64,000 bases of DNA, taken from NCBI GenBank assembly GCA_003439945.1, contig QVRM01006801.1, positions 273,501 to 337,500 of the forward strand. The letters run 5' to 3'. Source of the DNA: Dermanyssus gallinae (lineage: Eukaryota; Arthropoda; Arachnida; Mesostigmata; Dermanyssidae). Positions 57,846-64,000 of this stretch are shown piece by piece. A program made the translations under genes and the position numbers. The notes beneath the pieces were generated by a model. It was not told where the DNA came from and searched no databases. It was given only the letters and a program-made list of their open reading frames with translations. Position 1 is the stretch's first letter. Each line of letters begins with the position of its first letter.

Positions 57846-58475
57846 TTATTGTTACGCCGTTCGAGGTCACCAATCACAAAACCAATAAACAGTATCGTTT
57901 CATCTGCGACTGGTGTGGCCGCAGCGTCAGCGGTTAGAACAGCAGCCGTGAATATACCTGTATGTGCGTGTGTATGCTCGAGTTCGACTTCATGTGTTGC
58001 GTACGTCCGTTCTGTTCGCGTATTTCGGTGTCGACTCGGTGTCTCTCAATCTCTGCCTGTGTGTTGGCGTCGCGCTGCTGCTTCGTTTGTTCCAAGACCC
58101 TTCGTGGCGGAGAGTGGAGGAGCGTAGTAGTACAAATGAAGACGAAAAAGGTGGCGCCTTCATCGTTTTCGTTTTATGTCATCGTCGTCGTCGTCGTCGT
58201 CGTTCCGAAAACCATTTGAACTGGCGAATACAGATGCTTCGTGTGCCGTCGCCACTGCTGCCGCCGTCGCCAACGCATCTGTTACTGCTATTGGTTCTGC
58301 TCTTATTACTACTGCTTCTGCTGTTTACTTTTGCGGCTGCTGCTGCTGTTTCTGCTGCTGCTGCTGTCGTTGCTGCATATTGTGAGTGGTATAATGGTGG
58401 AGTAATGGCGCAACTTTTAGTATTGACGGGGCGACAATCGGCAGACGGATTGATGAACTGACGACCGCACACACA

Positions 58476-58476
58476 A

Positions 58477-58539
<63 letters not shown>

Positions 58540-58540
58540 G
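58476..58540. repeat. Compound CA and TA array
   Basis: A CACACA run followed by two TA blocks separated by TACATA. A short C-rich repeat (CAGACAGACAAACAGAGAGA) follows at the right. Confidence 0.88.
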
Positions 58541-59181
58541 ACAGACAAACAGAGAGACACAGCCAGCCAGGTACATACAGAGATAGCGAAATAGACTTTG
58601 TCACTAGTCTTCAACACTCTCTCTCTTTCGCTGTCTTTCTCCCCAACCCCCCAGATATCTTTCCTGCACTTCTCTTCGTCTTCTTGCTTCCACGAGCGAA
58701 CGGATGCCCGTCCGCCCGCTCTATCTGTTCCTTCTCTTCCTCCTCCCCTCACCTCCATCTCTCTCTCTCTCTCTCTATCTATCTTTCTCTCTCTCGCGCG
58801 CGCTATTTCATGATCTGTTTCTTTCTGGTTCGCTTGCTTGCTTGCGTTTGTTTCTCGTTTATTGCCACTAAACGCTGCCATGGATGGATCCCTTATCTCC
58901 CGGCGAGCCGAAGAAAGCGGCTGTGCCGCAGCACAAGACCCGTCGTGGTGGCTCGAGTAGTATAGCCGCCGGAGTAGTCGCGGTAGTGTCCGAGAGGAAC
59001 TAAGCTAACCGAGCGTCAGTGCAGTAATCGTCGTTACGACGACGACAACGGCGACGTGTATCCATCCATCCACCCATCTGTTTGTTTTGCTGTACAGCCA
59101 TTATCGTTGTCTGTTCTGCTCGACAACGATATTGTCGCGCTTGTGAGCCGCCAGAGGGGACAGCCAGAATGAGGACTCCTG

Positions 59182-59212
<31 letters not shown>

Positions 59213-59617
59213 AGCAGTAGCAGCAGCGGAGTAGCCCGAACAGAGTTGCGATATATGTACACAGGCCGAGAACATACACCGAAATAGAGATACACGGAAA
59301 TACGGATAGACAGAGGTGGATAGAGATAAAGAGTGGACGGGGAAACGAGGGAAGGGAGAGAACGAGAGGTTACGTACAGTAGCCAGTAGTACTGTGCCGT
59401 GAGTCAGGACGCCAATATATATATATATATATATATGCAGAGAGAGAGCTCGTTTCCTAGAAACAGGGACGGTTGTTGGGTCGGGGCGTCTGCAGAGCCG
59501 CCCATGTCGGCTGTACTGGCGGCGGCGAGGCACAAGCAACTGAGCGACCAAAGTTCATTGATGGCTTTTCTTCTTTTGTTGGTAAAAAGCGGTTTTTCAC
59601 TAGCGCTTCGTTTAGAT

Positions 59618-59650
<33 letters not shown>

Positions 59651-60071
59651 AAAATGGCAATTTTTGAAAAAGGCATCATGCTCTCATACATTACACCCCC
59701 CCAGGTGTCTCAGAGGTCTCACTCAACGTTTTTCATAAAGCAATGATCGAATCGAACGCACCTCGTAAAATATTACTCAGATCGTAACCACTTGTGAAAC
59801 TGCATCTAGCTAAGCAGCGGTAGGCTTGGCTGATACGACATTATGTAATGTTTGCGGGCTGAATAAAATTATGTTCTACTTTATATATATATATATAGGT
59901 CTCGGAATTATCAGCTGACATCCTTCAAGAGTTCCCGCGCCCGGTCTTCACTCGCCGTGATCTGCTCTCTTCGTAATCAGAACAGGGTAGGGCTGCCAAA
60001 TTGAAGACGTTACTTCACAGAACAGCAAGTCGAGATTTTCGCCAATTAGGCTACGTGCGAGATGATGCGAT

Positions 60072-60603
60072 GCCGATTTTGTGAAGAAAATTATCTTTTC
60101 CGACCGAGCCCGTTTCTATCTGGATGGAAGCGTGAATAAAAAACTGTCGCATCTGGGCAAACGAGAACCCTATTCCAAGGGGATCCAATTGTTTTCACTC
60201 CTTGTTGAGCGTTATCGCACCGTAATGTGTAATTTTGTTTGGTCAATGCGAGTGAACTAAAATTCGCACAAGATGATGACACAAGCCACAAAGCCGGCAA
60301 AACAATTGAGCTTTTAAGGATGAAGTATCTGGAACGGGTTATCTTGCGTAACGGCGACATTCACTGGCTCTCAGGATTTTGCTTTTGTTAACGCCGTTAG
60401 ACGTTTTCCTGTACGGTTTTTTGAAGAGTAAAGTGTAGTCTACTAGACCACAATTATGGGCAGATTAAGGACCAACATTGAAGCGTGTATTAGTGTAATT
60501 GGGCCTAATTTATATTAAGACGTGGTAAACAAAATTGAATGTCCATTCTACGGTTTCTCAAAACCGAAAAAGTCGCAACTTCAACGATATTGTATTTAAT
60601 TGA
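60072..60603 (+). pseudogene. Tc1/mariner-type transposase, heavily decayed
   Basis: Six pieces in changing frames keep the order of a mariner-like DDE/D transposase. From 60072: ADFVKKIIFSDRARFYLDGS, then VNK, which carries the first catalytic Asp context (I-I-F-S-D). After one extra A in an A-run: NCRIWANENP (60142). After a deletion of what should be the central G-G-I-x-G-P-Y-F-F-E region: QDDDTSHKAGKTIELL, then ERVILRNGDIHW (60269-60367), holding the second Asp (Q-D). Next frame: LTPLDVFLYGF (60388), where the D-L-T-P-L-D third-Asp motif has lost its first D. Then TNIEACIS and RNFNDIVFN before the final stop at 60601. Order and wording match the subfamily whose ends read S-R-N-G-D-I-x-W-P-P-R-S-C-D-L-T-P-L-D and G-H-L-N-D-I-V-F. 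At least five frame changes, in-frame stops and the deletion make it inactive. Terminal inverted repeats were not found. Confidence 0.85.
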
Positions 60604-61524
60604 AATGACATTATGGGTCTATCAAAATTAATTTTTAAAGTATCTTAAACACTCTTATTTTGATGTTTGTGTAAATATCTAAGACCATTTGGCGGCATTG
60701 GCATTTCCGGCAGTGTGTCAAAACAACCAAGGCCACAAAGGAGACATGAACAAACAGAACAATATTGTGCGTCAGCAACATATATATATATATATATATA
60801 TAACCCGCTCTATAAAATTATTCCATTATATGTTGATATCTTCACATTCATTAGAGACAGCATTTTGAGCTGAAGCAACGTCAGCACTAACAACAATTTG
60901 TCATATGTAAGTCCGGTGAGTTAACAGGTCCTCACACACACACGCGCACGCATCCGAAGCATACATTTTGATTCTATCAACGCGGCCAGAAAAAAACGGC
61001 AAATCGTTCGTTAGCAAACCCAGACGTGTAACGTGGACAACAGATACACCCAAATAGATGATGTCGATGTCAATCATCTGGTTATTGCTGTTGCTGCTGC
61101 TGCTGTTGCTGTTGAGCGCGTTAGTTTCAAGCCGCTGACCAATATGTTCTCCGATGGTCTATCTACCAAAGTGAGCTTGTCGTCTTCATGATGAGGTCGG
61201 GTCGACTACAGCAGAAGACGGTGTAGCCCGACTTTCTGTAGTTAGGTCCTTGTACCGTCAGTTCGGACCGGAGTAGAGGAGACCATTTGTGTCGTCGTCG
61301 TACGTAATTCGTTGTATGCTCGTTGCTCTGCTGCTGCTGCTGCTGCTGCACGCGTGTCTCCACAGCTAATGACGAAGACATCGTCAATGCGGTAGGTAGT
61401 ACACTAAGCACCCGCCTTCCTCTTTGATAAATTAATTCTGACTTTGAATTTCGTTCACCGCCACCGTCGGAACGATGAGGCGGACAGCCTCCTGCAACAC
61501 ATGATTACAGGCATCAAGAGCAGT

Positions 61525-61790
61525 AACAGCAATAGAACAACAGCAGCAACAACAACATGGATACAGCGGCGACAGATGCAACAACATCTGCAACAGCAAC
61601 AACAACAGCGGCAGCAACAACAACAAGGATACAGCGGCGACAGATGCAACAACATCTGCAACAGCAACAACAACAACAACAGCGGCAGCAACAACAACAA
61701 CAACAACAGCAACAACAGCAGCAACAACAACAACAGCAGCACCAACAACAACAGAAAAAAAACTTCTCAACAGCAGCAACAACAGGTATA
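61525..61790. repeat. CAG/CAA array with a 68-bp tandem duplication
   Basis: The unit begins GGATACAGCGGCGACAGATG, then CAACAACATCTG, then CAA/CAG triplets. Copy 1 starts at 61559 and copy 2 at 61627 (two extra CAA). Since 68 is not a multiple of three, the same DNA is read in two different frames on either side of the junction. A pure CAA/CAG field follows to about 61755. Poly-Q, poly-N and poly-T frames on plus and Leu/Cys-rich frames on minus all result; I accept none as a gene. Confidence 0.9.
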
Positions 61791-62809
61791 ACTGGATCGC
61801 GTAATCGAGAGCTAACATCGAGGCGTACGACCGAGCTTCACCGTCTCCAGCCGTGCCTGAAACGACCACCGCGGTGAATGAAGGCGTTTCGGCCAATGAT
61901 CAAGCTGAAATTAATTAATACCTTAATCAATTGCCTATTTACACTTAATTATACAATAATCTTAATATTAAGAAAAACAATCTGCTTGACTACCGTGGCA
62001 CCGCTGCCAAGGACAGCGATCGACAAAGGTAGTCCTTACGGAAGAACTTTGCTAGTTGTTAGTAGGTACTCGAAAATATAGACATGTCCATCCTTATATA
62101 CAGAACATTGCTATATATATATATATATATATCAATGTTGTGTGCGTGTATAAAGTCAGGTCTAGAACAGCTTGACAACAGTAGAGGATACATTCATTCG
62201 TATCTAATGGTCTATTCTTGAAACAATTGCAACGATCGGATATCTGTGTTTTGCTGCGCTCTACTATAAACGCACCATTGTGTTAGTCGCCATGCCAAAC
62301 AGGCGAACAAGACGGCTTTAAGTGTGAAAGTAGCCAAAATCAGCGTAGAGCTACCCGTGTACAGGCCGACACATCGACAAGTCGACAAGCGAACGAAATT
62401 ATTGGACGATTGGCAGTAATTCTGCCTGCTCGAAGTCGTGCGAGATTAACACGTTATAAACACGTGGCAAGGAGGCGGCTGCTGCTGCTGCTACGACCAC
62501 TGAAGTCGTGGACAACGACGACGACAAAACTGATACGATCCGACCTGATCGGCGTTTTGACGGCCTACGGCGGAGGCCGTTGAGCGATGACCAGGATGTT
62601 GATGAGGAAGAGACAATCAAGAGCGACGCTGAAGAAACATGATACCCCACCAGTAACCACCACCCCCAAAGCCACTGAGGGTCGACCGATGCCGTGCAGT
62701 TCCGTCAAGGCGAAGCGTAGCAGAGAGATCGAGCGATCATGTAGCGTCATTGGCAGCACACATCGATCGCGTTGAGCGTCGTCCCCCGACTCACCACACG
62801 GCCAGCTTC

Positions 62810-62915
62810 ATCAACAACAGCCGCAACAACAATACCAAAACAACAACAACAACAACAACAACAGCAGCAACAGCAATAACAACAACAATAACAACAACAG
62901 TAACAACAGCACACA
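62810..62915. repeat. CAA trinucleotide array
   Basis: About 34 AAC/CAA triplets with AGC and ATA variants. Reads open on both strands. Confidence 0.88.
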
Positions 62916-63887
62916 CAGCAACACCAGCGTCCCCATCATCATAGAAGAAGATCCAGCGCATAGAACATGAAGAGTACGGCCGCGTGCAATAGCAACGGCG
63001 GCAGCAGCAGCAACAATTGACAATACCGCCTTACAGGCATCAAAACCAAACCTCGCACAACTTTTAAAGGCCAGCAGTGAAATACTTGGCAATTTGGGAA
63101 ACCGCTTCACAAGTGCTTATTAGTATTATTATTATAATTTTTTTTTTAATTATTATTCGCCGATGACTCGCGATTTTTTTTGACCCGATCATCGGCCAAG
63201 CAGCCATTATTATTGTAACTGTTGCTGCTGTTGGTGTTGTTGTTGTAGTTCGCCCTGACCGTGAGTTCATCCACTGTAGCCGCGTTCCTTCACCATTCGA
63301 ACACTGTTTTTCCTCCGGCTATCTTCGGTTCGTCCTCCAATTTTTGTTGGCCGAATTTCATTCTCACACTCTCTCTCTCCCTCCCTCCCTCCCTCTCTCT
63401 TTCTTTCGTCCAGTGAACGCTTCGAAAGGCAACAATAACAATAGCAACAGTAGCGGCAAGAAGAGCTGATCAGAGTGCGTTGAGACCGTCATCTAGGAGA
63501 CGACGTCGAGATGTTGGCAAAATGGCAACTAGATCGGAAACTCGTACGACTACCCCTACTACTACTACTATGACGACGTTCGTTCGGACGATGAGAATGA
63601 TGGATGGCTATGACTGACGATATATATGGCGAGGAGCAACCCCAAAAAGGGCAGAGAAGCGGAGCCGACCATCGCGGCCCAACGTGGCAGCTATAGCAAT
63701 CACCAGCAAACACGAAATCATCACTCAGCCAACCACCCCCCTCCCTCTCCTCGCCTGGTACAGAGCTTCAATCGATGGAACTTAATCGTCGTTTAGTCCA
63801 CTTCTCATTACCCCCGTAGCAATAATATCATGTTCATCATCATCATTATCGTTGCTCAGTTCTTCCCTAACTGGTGTACAAAAGCAT

Positions 63888-63891
<4 letters not shown>

Positions 63892-63976
<85 letters not shown>
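63892..63976. repeat. Long TA array (about 85 bp)
   Basis: About 30 pure TA units, one TACA interruption at about 63953, then about ten more. Confidence 0.95.
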
Positions 63977-64000
63977 CTTACAAAATTAAGTTCAATCACG

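Larger units (their letters stand above)
57341..59880. other. Gene-free stretch with a retroelement fragment
   Basis: TA at 57325-57360, then the minus-strand retroelement-like fragment (57546-57845). The interval 57850-58160 is unique. GTC triplets lie at 58173-58203 and GCT/CTG at 58300-58375. TA arrays with CA flank are at 58476-58540. Pyrimidine-rich sequence follows at 58605-58800. CTA triplets are at 59179-59212, TA at 59415-59437 and 59619-59650. No host exon recognised. Confidence 0.73.
59881..61900. other. Stretch with mariner relic and CAG/CAA field
   Basis: TA at 59881-59897, then about 170 bp of unrecognised sequence that may be the eroded 5' half of the transposon, then the transposase relic (60072-60603). 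AT-rich sequence follows, with TA at 60779-60803, a CA run at 60935-60947, GCT/GTT at 61083-61112, CTG at 61327-61349 and the long CAG/CAA field at 61525-61790. Outside the relic I see no coding sequence. Confidence 0.78.
61901..64000. other. Gene-free stretch to the window end
   Basis: AT-rich unique sequence at 61900-62110, TA at 62112-62132, anonymous sequence to 62800 with GCT triplets at 62478-62491. A CAA/AAC array is at 62810-62915. ATT/T-rich sequence lies at 63120-63180, GTT at 63216-63245 and CT/CCTC at 63371-63404. CAT is at 63834-63852, and a long TA array is at 63892-63976. No gene recognised. Confidence 0.75.

Noticed and set aside
57680..57877. 65-codon minus-strand ORF starting IGDLERR
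   Set aside because: Overlaps the 99-codon retroelement-like fragment in a different frame; the other frame carries the motif.
57803..57945. Plus-strand stretch reading YRFICDWCGR, zinc-finger-like
   Set aside because: Only one Cys-x2-Cys pair, stop soon after, and it is partly antisense to the retroelement-like fragment.
60091..60360. 89-codon minus-strand ORF
   Set aside because: Antisense to the mariner transposase relic; chance frame.
61444..61877. Poly-Gln ORFs resembling a polyQ protein
   Set aside because: The 68-bp duplication changes frame, all three plus frames and the minus strand are open, and nothing outside the repeat looks coding.

Overview
This window reads as repeat-rich, gene-poor nuclear DNA from an animal, most likely an arthropod. 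Grounds: very dense simple-sequence repeats (TA dinucleotide arrays on average every 1.5-2 kb, CAA/GTT-type trinucleotide arrays in nearly every kilobase), tRNA-derived SINEs with pol III boxes, a decayed R1-type LINE, a decayed Tc1/mariner transposase, and no bacterial signals (no operons, ribosome binding sites, dense ORFs, rRNA or tRNA genes). I cannot name the species. The stretch could be intergenic or inside a very large intron; nothing here decides.

No intact protein-coding gene can be supported. The long open frames come almost entirely from codon-periodic repeats (CAA/GTT, TA, GA/TC, GAC/AAC/GAT), which read open on both strands as poly-Q/N/T/V/L/C or I-Y tracts. I left these out as genes.

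What can be recognised as once coding is mobile-element debris. At 6.1 kb there is a LINE ORF2 C-terminal Cys knuckle. At 19.1-19.55 kb there is an R1-type LINE ORF2 C-terminus, readable only by switching frames. At 43.8 kb there is a weaker LINE tail. At 57.5-57.8 kb (minus strand) there is a 99-codon retroelement-like C-terminal fragment. At 60.07-60.60 kb there is a Tc1/mariner transposase with at least five frame changes and an internal deletion. Two copies of one tRNA-derived SINE lie at 37.3 and 54.7 kb, and a different SINE-like tRNA domain lies on the minus strand at 29.6 kb.

The rest is repeats and anonymous sequence. Notable structures are perfect inverted repeats at 13.97, 18.25, 24.13 and 53.77 kb; a 27-bp minisatellite at 8.45-8.71 kb; a 68-bp tandem duplication inside a CAG/CAA field at 61.56 kb; a 192-bp composite GAC/AAC/GAT array at 53.28 kb with a 57-bp higher-order unit; several two-copy short tandem duplications; and G or C runs of 11-21 nt. 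A few islands of ordinary composition (8.9-9.23, 20.46-20.85, 26.37-26.70 kb) stay open for about 110-130 codons and are the only places where I would look for a host exon; I do not annotate them as genes. All reading was by eye; family calls rest on remembered motif patterns, not on searches.
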